A stretch of DNA of 64,000 nucleotides from Cohnella faecalis (GCF_003570905.1 NZ_QXJM01000039.1:620001-684000), one strand, 5' to 3'. Shown: positions 1 through 8,008, counted from the first letter of the stretch. Notes: generated by a model not told the origin, from the letters alone. Made by a program: numbers and translations.

Positions 1-171
1 ACGGTGCTTGTGAACGGGCAAGGCGAAGTCGTCAACAAGCCATCATCACAATATGGAGAACGGTATTTGCCCAGCGCGTTTCTCGTTTTTGACGATCCGG
101 ACAGCGTGAGCGTGCCGAATGTCTGGGCGGGGCTGAAGCCGGAGGACATCGATGCCGGCAAGAAGAAATGA
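1..171 (+). CDS. C-terminal fragment of an unidentified protein
   Basis: An open frame enters from the left edge and ends at TGA 169-171, giving 56 residues that begin TVLVNGQGEVV and end in a lysine-rich tail (DAGKKK). There is no start codon in the window, so this is the 3' end of a longer gene. No family can be recognised from the fragment. A bidirectional terminator follows about 55 bases later, so the gene closes its transcription unit. Confidence rests on the open frame and the terminator only. Confidence 0.5.
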   Translation, partial: TVLVNGQGEVVNKPSSQYGERYLPSAFLVFDDPDSVSVPNVWAGLKPEDIDAGKKK

Positions 172-227
172 TTGTGTGACGGCAAAGGCGTATCGACTAA
201 GCGTTCGAGATTCCTGCCGACCCGTAT

Positions 228-259
228 AAAAAAGCCATCGCGAGTCGATGGCTTTTTTT
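228..259. terminator. Bidirectional intrinsic terminator
   Basis: Inverted repeat AAGCCATCG / CGATGGCTT around a 5-base loop, with an A run before and a T run after. It can serve the partial gene on the left (+) and the DUF3298 gene on the right (-). Confidence 0.85.
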
Positions 260-282
260 ATATTCGCTGCCGGAGCGTCGGC

Positions 283-894
283 TTAATACATCATTTCGCC
301 GAGCGGTCCGTTCTCGTCGATAATATCCTTGATTTCGAATACCGAGATCGGGAAATAAGGGAAGCCCCATGCATAAGGGACGATTTCGTACAGCTGAAAA
401 TAAATGACTAGCGATTTGTCGGCAATGTAATAATCCTGATCGTCGGATATGCCGGGGTAAGGCACGAGCAAAGGCAGCTCGCGTGCTTTGATTTGCGCCT
501 CGATAATGGCATTAAGCTTTTGCTTGTAGTTGCTGTCGGGCTTGAACAGCTCGCTCAACTTATAGCTGCGGCCGGTGTCCGCATCGAACGTCAACGATTT
601 CTGGATCGTATTGCCGTGCGCGCCTCCGGTGAAAACATAATTGAGCAGCGACAGGCTCAGGACGCCGCGCTCGTTCGTCTTGATCTCGAACGTGCCGTCC
701 ATCTCCTGGATATCCTCGCTGGGAAAGCCTTGCTGCTTCATCAGCTCGGTCGACTTGTTCTCAATAGCTTTGTTCATCGCTTGCCGCGCCTTGGGGGTCG
801 TGCCTCCGACGACGATCGGAATGTTAACCTTGACGTGGCTTCCGGCGGTTATCTTCTTAACGTGGATAGGCAGCATTACCGTTTGACCGTTCAA
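283..894 (-). CDS. DUF3298 (RsiV/PdaC-type) domain protein
   Basis: This 203-residue protein carries a DUF3298-type domain in its second half (about residues 90-195), with the motif GGAHGN followed by a TFDADTG segment and an LFKPDSNYKQKLN helix. The N-terminal part resembles the DUF4163 half that usually precedes DUF3298 in RsiV anti-sigma factors and in PdaC deacetylase. No signal peptide or membrane segment is seen, which is unusual because relatives act outside the membrane. The start is a TTG at 892-894 with GGAAGGGG 7-8 bases upstream; an upstream exporting start was not found. Function is unknown. It shares a terminator with the gene to its left and reads in the same direction as the nitrate transporter, 114 bases downstream of it. 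Confidence 0.7.
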   Translation of the reverse strand: MNGQTVMLPIHVKKITAGSHVKVNIPIVVGGTTPKARQAMNKAIENKSTELMKQQGFPSEDIQEMDGTFEIKTNERGVLSLSLLNYVFTGGAHGNTIQKSLTFDADTGRSYKLSELFKPDSNYKQKLNAIIEAQIKARELPLLVPYPGISDDQDYYIADKSLVIYFQLYEIVPYAWGFPYFPISVFEIKDIIDENGPLGEMMY

Positions 895-1008
895 TATAGC
901 GTCCCCTTCCCGAATGGGCTGCTGTCCCTACAGCTTATGCGGGAAGGGGGAGGACTGTTCATCGGGTTTGTTTCGGGAAATTGGCGTCCGAGCGGGACTT
1001 GAGCTTGT

Positions 1009-2241
1009 TTACGCGGACAGCTCTTTCGGGACGATGGCGTTTGCGCGCCCGCCTTCGCCGACGAAGGAAGATTTCCAGCTCTTCTGAACGGCCAGGATGG
1101 CGATGATGCACAAGACGGCGATTCCGGCCAAGATCAGGAAGCCGGTCGAGTAGCTGTCTGTCGCTTGCTTCACGTTGCCGAGAATTTTCGGCAGGAAGTA
1201 GCCGCCAAGACCGCCGGCCGCGCCGACGATTCCGGTTACGAGACCGATCTGCTTGCTGAACCGTTGAGGAACCAGTTGGAACACCGAGCCGTTGCCCATG
1301 CCGAGCAGCATCATCATGGCGAATAGAAGGACGGTGATCAAGGTTAGCGAAGGCAGGGTGGAGATGAATGCGAGCAGGACGGCGACTCCAGCGTACAGCA
1401 AGAGCAGCATGCGGATTCCGCCGAGCTTATCGGCCAGCCAGCCACCTACAGGTCGGAAGAAGCTGCCTGCAATGACGCATAAGGTAGTGAAATTGCCCGC
1501 TTGAATTGGGGAAAGATCGTATTGCGTATTGAAGAAAATCGGCAAGTAGCTCGACATGCCGACAAAGCCGCCGAACGTGACGCTGTAGAGCAGGTTGAAA
1601 ATCCATGTGTCGCGCTTGGCGATTACTCGGCCGTAGTCGATGAGCTTGGCCGGAGCCGGTTGATTAGGACTGTCCTTGGCAAGCAAGGAGAAAACAACGA
1701 ATACGACGGCGATCGGTATGAGAGCAAATCCGAACACGACATGCCAATCTCCGTAGTAGGTGGCGATCCGGTTGGCGAACAGCGTGGTGAATACCGTACC
1801 GCTATTGCCGGCTCCGGCGATGCCCATGGCAAGCCCTTGATATTGCGGCGGGTACCAGCGGCTGGCCAGCGGGAGAGCGACGGAGAAGCTCGCTCCGGCG
1901 ACGCCGAGCAGAAGGCCTACATAATGCAGGCTGCTCAGGGTGTGGGCGAACTGCCATCCCCAAATGAGCGGAATGAATGTAATAAGCATTCCGAGCTGGG
2001 CTGTCCGTTTCGGTCCGATGCGGTCGGTCAGGAAGCCTAATACGAGACGCAGAATGGAGCCTCCCAGAATCGGGAGGGCGACCAGATTCGCTTTTTGGGC
2101 CGCGCTCAAGTCGAAATCTTTCATAATGATAATGGACAGCGGTCCGAGCAGCACCCAAATCATGAAGCTGACGTCGAAGTAAGCGAAGGCGCTGAATAGC
2201 GAAGGCTTGTGTCCCGCTTGCAAGAATCCTTTTCCGGCCAT
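1009..2241 (-). CDS. nasA: Nitrate/nitrite transporter (MFS, NNP family)
   Basis: A 410-residue major facilitator of the nitrate-nitrite porter family, normal length, with about 12 hydrophobic segments. The two family signature segments are visible: AGAGNSGTVF near residue 143 and GMGNGSVFQLVP near residue 318. The loop after the second helix has the MFS pattern GFLTDRIGPKR. It should import nitrate and/or export nitrite across the cytoplasmic membrane. ATG at 2241 is preceded by GGGAGAG. The 270-base leader carries a GlnR/TnrA-type box, a hexaloop hairpin pair and an intrinsic terminator, and the ANTAR regulator gene lies just upstream. Together with divergent nirB this forms a nitrate assimilation unit. 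Direction of transport (NasA import versus NarK exchange) cannot be told from the sequence. Confidence 0.93.
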   Translation of the reverse strand: MAGKGFLQAGHKPSLFSAFAYFDVSFMIWVLLGPLSIIIMKDFDLSAAQKANLVALPILGGSILRLVLGFLTDRIGPKRTAQLGMLITFIPLIWGWQFAHTLSSLHYVGLLLGVAGASFSVALPLASRWYPPQYQGLAMGIAGAGNSGTVFTTLFANRIATYYGDWHVVFGFALIPIAVVFVVFSLLAKDSPNQPAPAKLIDYGRVIAKRDTWIFNLLYSVTFGGFVGMSSYLPIFFNTQYDLSPIQAGNFTTLCVIAGSFFRPVGGWLADKLGGIRMLLLLYAGVAVLLAFISTLPSLTLITVLLFAMMMLLGMGNGSVFQLVPQRFSKQIGLVTGIVGAAGGLGGYFLPKILGNVKQATDSYSTGFLILAGIAVLCIIAILAVQKSWKSSFVGEGGRANAIVPKELSA

Positions 2242-2296
2242 TGAACATCTCTCCCTTTGGTATTGTAGCTATGAAACCGTTTTTACGGACATAAGA

Positions 2297-2334
2297 AAAG
2301 CCGGAGCAGTCGAATAAATCGACAGCTGCCGGCT
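2297..2334 (-). terminator. Leader terminator of the nitrate transporter
   Basis: On the minus strand the stem AGCCGG-CAG-CTGTCGA folds back on TCGACTGCT-CCGGCT and is followed by TTTTCTT. It lies inside the 5' leader, 55 bases before the transporter start, so it is an attenuator and not an end-of-gene terminator. Confidence 0.85.
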
Positions 2335-2349
2335 TCGTTGCCAGGCTCG

Positions 2350-2438
2350 GGCACTCCCTTGTGCCGTGAACCGTTGCGTGCTTATTCGGGCGAACGTGAT
2401 TTCAGGTGGCGTTCCCGGCTTCATCGCCGGAACCCGCC
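2350..2438 (-). ncRNA. ANTAR-responsive two-hairpin leader RNA
   Basis: On the minus strand two short hairpins with six-base loops precede the leader terminator. Distal hairpin (2408-2438): GTTCCGGC stem with loop GATGAA. Proximal hairpin (2350-2365): GGCAC [AAGGGA] GTGCC. ANTAR proteins recognise hexaloops with A at position 1 and G at position 4; the proximal loop fits exactly, and the distal loop keeps G4 but has G at position 1. The hairpins are about 42 bases apart. With the ANTAR gene immediately upstream, this is very likely an antitermination target. The proximal hairpin and terminator stem do not overlap, so the exact switching fold is not resolved. Confidence 0.75.
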
Positions 2439-2462
2439 GCCTCGATCGAGGTTGCTATCGCC

Positions 2463-2503
2463 ATTATATGTTCGAAGTGAATGTTGTGTCAACTAAATTA
2501 ACA
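2463..2503 (-). promoter_or_regulatory. Promoter of the transporter with overlapping GlnR/TnrA box
   Basis: Minus strand TTGACA (2487-2492) and TATAAT (2463-2468) with an 18-base spacer: a near-consensus vegetative promoter. A perfect TGTNA-N7-TNACA match (TGTTA-ATTTAGT-TGACA, 2487-2503) overlaps the -35. This is the binding consensus of the nitrogen regulators GlnR and TnrA. Overlap of the -35 favours repression, but activation cannot be excluded. Confidence 0.8.
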
Positions 2504-2512
2504 TCAAATCTG

Positions 2513-3070
2513 TCAGCCATGGATGAGCTGGTATACTTTGACGATCGACGCGGCGACTTCTCCGATCCGTTTGCGCTCGTTCATCGCCTGTTTTCGCAGA
2601 AAGTCGTATGCCTCGGACTCCGATATACCTTTGATTTCGCAAAGGATTCCTTTGGCTTGATCGACCCACTTCCGTTCTTCGAGCCGCTGAAGAAGCTGTT
2701 CCTTCTCCTCAAGCCACCGTCTTCTCTCTTGAAAAGCGCGAGTTCCCCACTTAAGAGCCCATTCGATCTCGCGGCCGGTCATGCTGGGATACAATATGCC
2801 GTCAAGAGAATAGCCCGACTCTAATTCCATCGGAGTACGAGGTTCCGCGCAAAGCCAAAGAATCGGCATGCGGCGAAGTCCTATGACGGTAATTTGCCGA
2901 TCGCGAAGCTTGCTGTAAGACACGTGGAGAATAACGGCGGATGCGGAGGCGACGGAGGATTTGAGCTCATTCTCGGATCGGACGCAAGTGAGGGCCGCGC
3001 ACGCTTGCGCAAGCTTGTTGACCGGGGCGGGGTCGAGCCCCTCTTCTAGCCAAACCAATGGTTTATACAT
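2513..3070 (-). CDS. ANTAR-domain response regulator (nitrate antiterminator type)
   Basis: A 185-residue protein. The C-terminal ANTAR RNA-binding domain (about residues 120-182) is clear: WVDQAKGIL, then SESEAYDFLRKQAM and a RIGEVAASIV helix, preceded by a coiled-coil linker rich in Glu and Arg. The N-terminal 100 residues look like a degenerate receiver: there is no convincing Asp triad, as in AmiR- and NasT-like proteins. ANTAR proteins prevent termination by binding paired hexaloop hairpins in leader RNAs. Such hairpins lie in the leaders of both the transporter and nirB. ATG at 3070 has GGGGAGGAAA upstream. The gene ends 10 bases before the transporter promoter box. How it senses nitrate or nitrite is not visible, since no NIT sensor domain is present. 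Confidence 0.9.
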   Translation of the reverse strand: MYKPLVWLEEGLDPAPVNKLAQACAALTCVRSENELKSSVASASAVILHVSYSKLRDRQITVIGLRRMPILWLCAEPRTPMELESGYSLDGILYPSMTGREIEWALKWGTRAFQERRRWLEEKEQLLQRLEERKWVDQAKGILCEIKGISESEAYDFLRKQAMNERKRIGEVAASIVKVYQLIHG

Positions 3071-3148
3071 GGGATTTCCTCCCCTTGACTTGACGGGCGG
3101 CGCGCGAAGGCGCAGAACGAAATGGTAAAAGTGCCATTTGCGTAATAT

Positions 3149-3178
3149 AATATAACATGAATTCCAGCGTTATGTCGA
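3149..3178 (-). promoter_or_regulatory. Likely promoter of the ANTAR gene
   Basis: Minus strand TCGACA (3173-3178), 18-base spacer, TATATT (3149-3154). The start site would fall about 70 bases before the ATG. Moderate match. Confidence 0.45.
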
Positions 3179-3213
3179 TAACCTACTTTTAGTATTACGC
3201 GAACTTGATTATA

Positions 3214-3254
3214 TGTTAAATTTGTTGACATGATCAAGAGTTTTTTCTTATACT
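3214..3254 (+). promoter_or_regulatory. nirB promoter with overlapping GlnR/TnrA box
   Basis: TTGACA (3225-3230), 18-base spacer, TATACT (3249-3254). The box TGTTA-AATTTGT-TGACA (3214-3230) is a perfect TGTNA-N7-TNACA match and overlaps the -35 in the same register as in the divergent transporter promoter. Confidence 0.82.
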
Positions 3255-3281
3255 ACATCTATAGGGCAGGATGAATGGACG

Positions 3282-3297
3282 CGCACAACGGAGTGCG
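3282..3297 (+). ncRNA. ANTAR-type hexaloop hairpin in the nirB leader
   Basis: CGCAC [AACGGA] GTGCG: a 5-bp stem with a six-base loop carrying A1 and G4, as ANTAR proteins require. About 14 bases later the sequence ACGAAGCC begins the leader terminator, the same order and spacing as in the transporter leader. A second, upstream hairpin was not found between the predicted start site and this stem. Confidence 0.65.
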
Positions 3298-3312
3298 GTC
3301 TCTCCGGCGACG

Positions 3313-3357
3313 AAGCCTGTTTCACCGCTAGTTTGGCGCGGTTGAAATAGGCTTTTT
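3313..3357 (+). terminator. Leader terminator (attenuator) of nirB
   Basis: GCCTGTTTCACCGC pairs with GCGGTTGAAATAGGC (one bulge, one G-T pair) and is followed by TTTTT, ending 25 bases before the nirB start. It would stop transcription unless antiterminated. Confidence 0.82.
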
Positions 3358-3382
3358 GCGTTCAGAAGAGGAGGAATTCGGA

Positions 3383-5875
3383 ATGAGGCGTAAGCTGGTC
3401 ATGGTTGGGAACGGCATGGCTGGAGTGGCGTTCATGGAGCAGCTGCTCAAGTTGAATCCGAACAAGTTCGAGCTGACGATAATCGGAGCGGAGCCGCATC
3501 CGAACTATAATCGTATTCTGCTGTCCTCCGTATTGGCGGGAGATGCCAAGCTGGATGAAATCGTGTTGAACGATTGGAATTGGTACACGGACAATGGAAT
3601 TGCTTTTTACGCCGGTCATTCGGTTACGCATATCGATACTTTTGGCAGAACGGTCCGAACGGATAGAGGCGTAGTCGTTCCTTATGACGAACTGGTGCTG
3701 GCGACGGGCTCTCTGCCCTTCATGCTGCCGCTTCCGGGAGCGGACAAGGAAGGCGTTATCGCCTTTCGGAACATAGAAGACTGCCATACGATGATCGAAG
3801 CGGCCCGTGAATATAAGAAGGCGGTCGTCATCGGAGGAGGTCTGCTCGGGCTCGAAGCCGCTCGCGGGCTGCTCAATCTGAAGATGGACGTTAATGTGGT
3901 GCATATTTTCGATTGTTTGATGGAACGCCAGTTGGACCGGACCGGCTCCAAGATGCTCCAGGCGGAATTGGAGCGGCAAGGGATGAAATTCCTGCTTGAA
4001 AAGCAATCGGATGCGATTCTAGGGAAAAAACGCGTGACGGGTCTCAGCTTCAAGGACGGCACGCGTGTCGACGCCGACCTGATCGTAATGGCGGTTGGAA
4101 TCAAACCTAATGTCCAGCTTGCCAAAAGCAGCGGCATCGAAGTGAACCGAGGCATCGTCGTCGACGATTACATGCAGACTAGCGTGCCGGGAATCTATTC
4201 GCTGGGAGAATGCGCGGAGCATAGAGGTGTCGTATACGGACTCGTCGCCCCGTTGTATGAGCAGGGGGCCGTTCTTTCCAAAAAGCTCGCCGGCGCGGAA
4301 ACGTCCGGCTATGCCGGGTCCGTGCTTTCGACGAAGCTGAAGGTTTCCGGGGCGAACGTCTTTTCGGCGGGGCGGTTCGGAGACGACCCTGGTACGAAAT
4401 CGTTGCGCGTTCAGGACGATGTGGAGGGCATATACAAGAAGGTTGTTTTTCAGGATGGAAAAGTCGTCGGGGCGGTTTTGCTCGGAGATACTTCGGAAAG
4501 CTCGAAGCTGTTCTCTCTAATCCGGGGAGGAGAAAATTTCGCGGGGCGCGAGCGAGAGGTGCTGTTCGGCGCTTCCGGCGGAGGAATCGGTAAACCGAGC
4601 TCGCCAGTTGACCTCATAGCGGAAATGAGCGGCAACGAAATCGTGTGCGGCTGCAACGGCGTCGCGAAGGATACGATCGTCGAGGCGATTCGGGAAAAAG
4701 GCTGTGTAAGCATCGGTGAAATCAAAGCTTGCACGAAAGCGTCCGGCTCTTGTGGAGGCTGCAAGCCCCTCGTGGAAGCTATTCTGATTTCGACTCTCGG
4801 CGCGGATAGCGTGGTGGACGCAAAAGAGGGCATTTGCGGCTGCACGACATTATCCCGGGACGAAGTCGTCGAGGCGATCGCGCGAATGAAGCTGACGACG
4901 ACCAAGGAAGCGATGCACGTCCTCGAATGGGCGAATCCGGAAGGCTGCTCCAAGTGCCGCCCTGCGTTGAATTATTATCTTGGTATGTTATTTCCCGAGG
5001 AGCATGAAGACGAGCTCGAGAGCCGCTTCGTGAACGAACGCAATCACGCGAATATCCAGAAGGATGGAACCTTCTCGGTCGTTCCCCGAATATACGGCGG
5101 CGTGACGACTCCGGAAGAGCTGAAGCGAATTGCCGACGTGGCGGAAAAATACGAGGTGCCTCTCGTGAAAATAACGGGCGGACAAAGAATCGATCTGCTT
5201 GGCGTGAAAAAGGAAGATTTGCCGGCGATGTGGAAGGATCTCGACATGCCTTCCGGTTATGCGTACGGGAAGGCGCTGCGTACCGTCAAGACATGCGTAG
5301 GCAATACGTTCTGCCGGTTCGGTACGCAGGATGCGATCGGAATGGGCATTGCTATGGAGAAGAAGTTCGAGCGGTTGAATACGCCGGCCAAGGTGAAGCT
5401 TGCCGTCTCCGGCTGTCCGAGGAATTGCGCGGAAGCGACGATCAAGGATTTGGGCGTTGTCGCTATAGACGGAGGGTGGGAAATTTATGTCGGGGGTAAC
5501 GGGGGGACGAGAATTCGCGCCGCCGACCTGCTCGTGAGGGTGAAGACGGAGGATGAAGTGCTGGAATGGACAGGCGCGTATTTGCAGTATTACCGGGAGA
5601 CGGGCAGTTGGAACGAGCGGACGTCCGAGTGGCTTCAGCGCGTCGGTATTGGGCAGATCAAAGAATCGCTCGCGGATCCGGACGCTCGCGCGGCGTTGCT
5701 CGGACGGATCGAGAAGACTCTTAACCTCGCAAAAGATCCTTGGCAGCAAATTATCGAAAACGATGATTTGCGGAAAGCGTTCGATGCTTTGACCGCCAAG
5801 CCGCCAAAGCCGGCTTCCGGAGGCGCCGATTCGAAAGCGCAGGCGTCGCTTGTTGAGAAGCCTCCAATGGAATGA
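3383..5875 (+). CDS. nirB: NAD(P)H nitrite reductase large subunit
   Basis: An 830-residue assimilatory nitrite reductase of normal length that reduces nitrite to ammonium in the cytoplasm. Domains in order: FAD-binding (GNGMAG at residues 9-14), NAD(P)H-binding (VVIGGGLLGLEA, about 150), two BFD-like [2Fe-2S] domains (CGCNG near 421 with SCGGC; CGCTT near 485 with CSKC), then the nitrite/sulfite reductase half-domains. The siroheme-[4Fe-4S] cysteines are present as C-x5-C (TCVGNTFC, about 636) and C-x3-C (GCPRNC, about 677). The tail of about 35 residues is Pro/Lys-rich and variable. ATG 3383 follows AGAGGAGG. No nirD small subunit follows; a HemD-like gene does, consistent with siroheme supply. 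Controlled by the GlnR-box promoter and the ANTAR leader. Confidence 0.96.
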   Translation: MRRKLVMVGNGMAGVAFMEQLLKLNPNKFELTIIGAEPHPNYNRILLSSVLAGDAKLDEIVLNDWNWYTDNGIAFYAGHSVTHIDTFGRTVRTDRGVVVPYDELVLATGSLPFMLPLPGADKEGVIAFRNIEDCHTMIEAAREYKKAVVIGGGLLGLEAARGLLNLKMDVNVVHIFDCLMERQLDRTGSKMLQAELERQGMKFLLEKQSDAILGKKRVTGLSFKDGTRVDADLIVMAVGIKPNVQLAKSSGIEVNRGIVVDDYMQTSVPGIYSLGECAEHRGVVYGLVAPLYEQGAVLSKKLAGAETSGYAGSVLSTKLKVSGANVFSAGRFGDDPGTKSLRVQDDVEGIYKKVVFQDGKVVGAVLLGDTSESSKLFSLIRGGENFAGREREVLFGASGGGIGKPSSPVDLIAEMSGNEIVCGCNGVAKDTIVEAIREKGCVSIGEIKACTKASGSCGGCKPLVEAILISTLGADSVVDAKEGICGCTTLSRDEVVEAIARMKLTTTKEAMHVLEWANPEGCSKCRPALNYYLGMLFPEEHEDELESRFVNERNHANIQKDGTFSVVPRIYGGVTTPEELKRIADVAEKYEVPLVKITGGQRIDLLGVKKEDLPAMWKDLDMPSGYAYGKALRTVKTCVGNTFCRFGTQDAIGMGIAMEKKFERLNTPAKVKLAVSGCPRNCAEATIKDLGVVAIDGGWEIYVGGNGGTRIRAADLLVRVKTEDEVLEWTGAYLQYYRETGSWNERTSEWLQRVGIGQIKESLADPDARAALLGRIEKTLNLAKDPWQQIIENDDLRKAFDALTAKPPKPASGGADSKAQASLVEKPPME

Positions 5876-5955
5876 AACCTAACATAAGTGTTTTCTAGAA
5901 CGGCCAAAAAAGGTACAATCAGTATGACTTACATCGGAAGGGACGGGCGATACGA

Positions 5956-6819
5956 ATGGGGAAGCTCGATGGGAAGCATATCGCCGTTACGGGGCCGCGC
6001 TGCGCGGAGGAATTTACGAGAATGGTCGTTAAGATGGGCGGACAGCCCTTTATTTATCCGGCTCAAGGAACGGTCTACTCGGACGATCGGATGCTGGAAG
6101 AGCAAATTCGAGAGCTGACCGTGAAGCCGGTCGATTGGCTTGTGCTGACGACCGGGATCGGCACCGAAGCTCTCGTTAACAAGGCGGAGGAACTAGGGCT
6201 CCGCAGCGAATTGCTGGCGGTTATGTCATCTACGAGGATCGCCGCTCGCGGGTACAAGACGGTCAACGCATTGCGCAAGCTTGATATCGCGCCAACCGTC
6301 AAAGCCGACGACGGAACGACGGACGGCGTATACCGGGAGTTGGCCGAATTCCCGCTGGAAGGAGCCCGAATAGCGCTCCAGCTGTACGGGGACCCTTCGC
6401 CGAAAATATCCGTCCGTCTGCGGGAGGCTGGAGCGGAGTGCGTAGAGCTTATGCCTTATATTCACGTCATGCCGGATACGGGGCCGCTTGACGAGTTGAT
6501 TTCTCGCTGTATAGCGGGAAGCTTGAATGCCGTCGTTTTCACGAGTACCGTTCAAGCGCGATGCGTGTTTCACCGCGCTCGCGAGACTGGGCAAGATGAG
6601 CTGCTGCTGCGAGCTTTCGAAGACGGCGTAGTCGCGGTCGCCGTCGGCAAAGTAACGGCGGAAGCGTTGTTCGAGGAGAAGGTCGTGCGAGTCCTTTATC
6701 CGGAAGAAGAGCGGCTGGGGCCATCGCTTGTAGGAGTCGGACGCTGGTTCGAAGACAATGATGCCGAACAGTCGGTAGAGCTCGACGCCGCTCCCTTAAT
6801 CAACACAGTATCGAACTAA
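5956..6819 (+). CDS. hemD: HemD-like uroporphyrinogen-III synthase
   Basis: A 287-residue protein with the weakly conserved two-lobe fold pattern of uroporphyrinogen-III synthases: an N-terminal IAVTGPRCAEEF, a middle LQLYGDPSPK, and a C-terminal VVFTSTVQARCVF followed by VAVAVGKVTAEAL. It closes hydroxymethylbilane to uroporphyrinogen III, the branch point to heme and siroheme. Its place 80 bases after nirB suggests it serves siroheme for nitrite reductase; many Bacillota keep a second HemD in the main heme operon. ATG 5956 follows GGAAGGGA. A strong terminator closes the unit at 6831. HemD sequences diverge, so the enzymatic assignment is by pattern and context. Confidence 0.85.
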   Translation: MGKLDGKHIAVTGPRCAEEFTRMVVKMGGQPFIYPAQGTVYSDDRMLEEQIRELTVKPVDWLVLTTGIGTEALVNKAEELGLRSELLAVMSSTRIAARGYKTVNALRKLDIAPTVKADDGTTDGVYRELAEFPLEGARIALQLYGDPSPKISVRLREAGAECVELMPYIHVMPDTGPLDELISRCIAGSLNAVVFTSTVQARCVFHRARETGQDELLLRAFEDGVVAVAVGKVTAEALFEEKVVRVLYPEEERLGPSLVGVGRWFEDNDAEQSVELDAAPLINTVSN

Positions 6820-6830
6820 CTCTAATAAGC

Positions 6831-6882
6831 GAAGAAGGGCTATTCCCCCAGGTCAGAAGACTCGGGGGAATAGCCCTTCTTT
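6831..6882. terminator. Terminator after the hemD-like gene
   Basis: Long perfect inverted repeat GAAGAAGGGCTATTCCCCC / GGGGGAATAGCCCTTCTTT, loop about 14 bases. Confidence 0.9.
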
Positions 6883-6898
6883 GCTCTGCGTCCGCCTA

Positions 6899-7460
6899 AA
6901 CGGAGGTCCGGAGCCGGAGATGTGCCGCAAATGATCACAACTCATCCGAAACGGAGGCCCGAAGCCGGAAATGTGCCGCGAACGGTCACAACTCTGCCCA
7001 GTCGGACGCTCGGAGCCGGAGCTGTGATGCAAATCGTCACAACTCCGCCTAGCCGAGCGGCTCCGCGCCGGAAATGTGCTGCGAATGGTCACAACTCTGC
7101 CCAGTCGGCCGCTCGGAGCCGGAGCTGTGATGCAAATCGTCACAACACGGCTCACCCGGACGCTCAGAGCCGGAAATGTGCCGCGAATGGTCACAACTCT
7201 GCCCAGTCGGACGCTTGGAGCCGGAAATGTGTCGCGAATGGTCACAACATGGCCCAGTCGGACGCTCGGAGCCGGAAATGTGCCGCGAATGGTCACAACT
7301 CCACCCACCCGGACGCTCGGAGCTGGAGTTGTGTCGCGAATGGTCACAGCACGGCTCACCCGGACGCTCGGAGCTGGAAATGTGCCGCGAATGGTCACAA
7401 CACGGCTCACCCGGCCGCTCGGAGCTGGAAATGTGCCGCGAACGGTCACAACTCCGCCCG
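6899..7460. repeat. Tandem array 1: 11 copies of a 51-bp unit
   Basis: The anchor TCACAAC occurs at 6935, 6986, 7037, 7089, 7140, 7191, 7242, 7293, 7344, 7395 and 7446: all steps are 51 except one of 52. Units carry a GCTCGGAGCCGGAAATGTG segment and differ by a few substitutions; the outer copies are more diverged. The array fills the gap between two convergent genes and ends 19 bases from the stop codon of the YjbQ-like gene. Because 51 is 17 codons, several frames stay open across it; these are not credible proteins. No spacers, so not CRISPR. Confidence 0.95.
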
Positions 7461-7478
7461 GACCAAATCTCCAACGGC

Positions 7479-7886
7479 TCAGCCTTCCATTAGCTTCACG
7501 AAAAACTCGCGCTGGCGGGGGCCATCGAACTCGCAGAAGTAGATGCCTTGCCATCGGCCGAGCGCCAAGCGTCCTTCCGCTACGATGACGGCCTGGGAGG
7601 TGCCGGTCGTAATCGCCTTCAGGTGCGATGCTGTATTTCCTTCCGCGTGGCGATATTTCGGGTGGTTCCAAGGGTATACTTCGTCCAAACGCATAAGCAC
7701 GTCATGCTTCACGTCCGGATCGGCATTCTCGTTAATGGCTATTCCAGCAGTCGTGTGAGGGCAATAAATAAGGGCGATCCCTTCCGTCATCCCGTGGCGC
7801 GATACGGTCAAAGCGACTTGTCTCGTAATGTCTATCATTTCGTCGCGCCTGGAAGTACTCAAAGTTTCGCGGAACAGCGTAGTCAT
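7479..7886 (-). CDS. YjbQ/UPF0047 family protein
   Basis: A 135-residue single-domain protein of the YjbQ (UPF0047) family. The family core is visible: [18 protein letters not shown], then [12 protein letters not shown], and a C-terminal [15 protein letters not shown] with the conserved Gly-Trp-Gln. Members have been annotated as secondary thiamine-phosphate synthases because some substitute for ThiE when overproduced; the true role is uncertain. ATG 7886 sits 7 bases after GGAGG; a TTG two codons upstream is too close to that site. It stands alone, with a tandem repeat array on its 3' side. Confidence 0.9.
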   Translation of the reverse strand: MTTLFRETLSTSRRDEMIDITRQVALTVSRHGMTEGIALIYCPHTTAGIAINENADPDVKHDVLMRLDEVYPWNHPKYRHAEGNTASHLKAITTGTSQAVIVAEGRLALGRWQGIYFCEFDGPRQREFFVKLMEG

Positions 7887-7941
7887 GGGCAATCCTCCGG
7901 TTCTTTTTTTTCACATTATAAGGAAGATACCGGTATAGCGC

Positions 7942-7964
7942 AAAAAAAGCCGAATAGCATTCGG
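7942..7964 (-). terminator. Terminator after the radical SAM gene
   Basis: Minus strand CCGAAT-GCT-ATTCGG followed by CTTTTTTT. It lies between the SPL-like gene and the YjbQ-like gene. Confidence 0.8.
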
Positions 7965-8008
7965 ACACAGGCGAGGGTGTTGCCCAAGCAACGCCGCATC
8001 GACGCACC

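Noticed and set aside
3255..3281. A first ANTAR hairpin in the nirB leader
   Set aside because: No stem with a six-base loop could be found between the predicted start site and the hairpin at 3282.
3356..3382. An upstream TTG start for NirB
   Set aside because: It lies in the T run of the leader terminator; ATG 3383 has AGAGGAGG and matches the family N-terminus.
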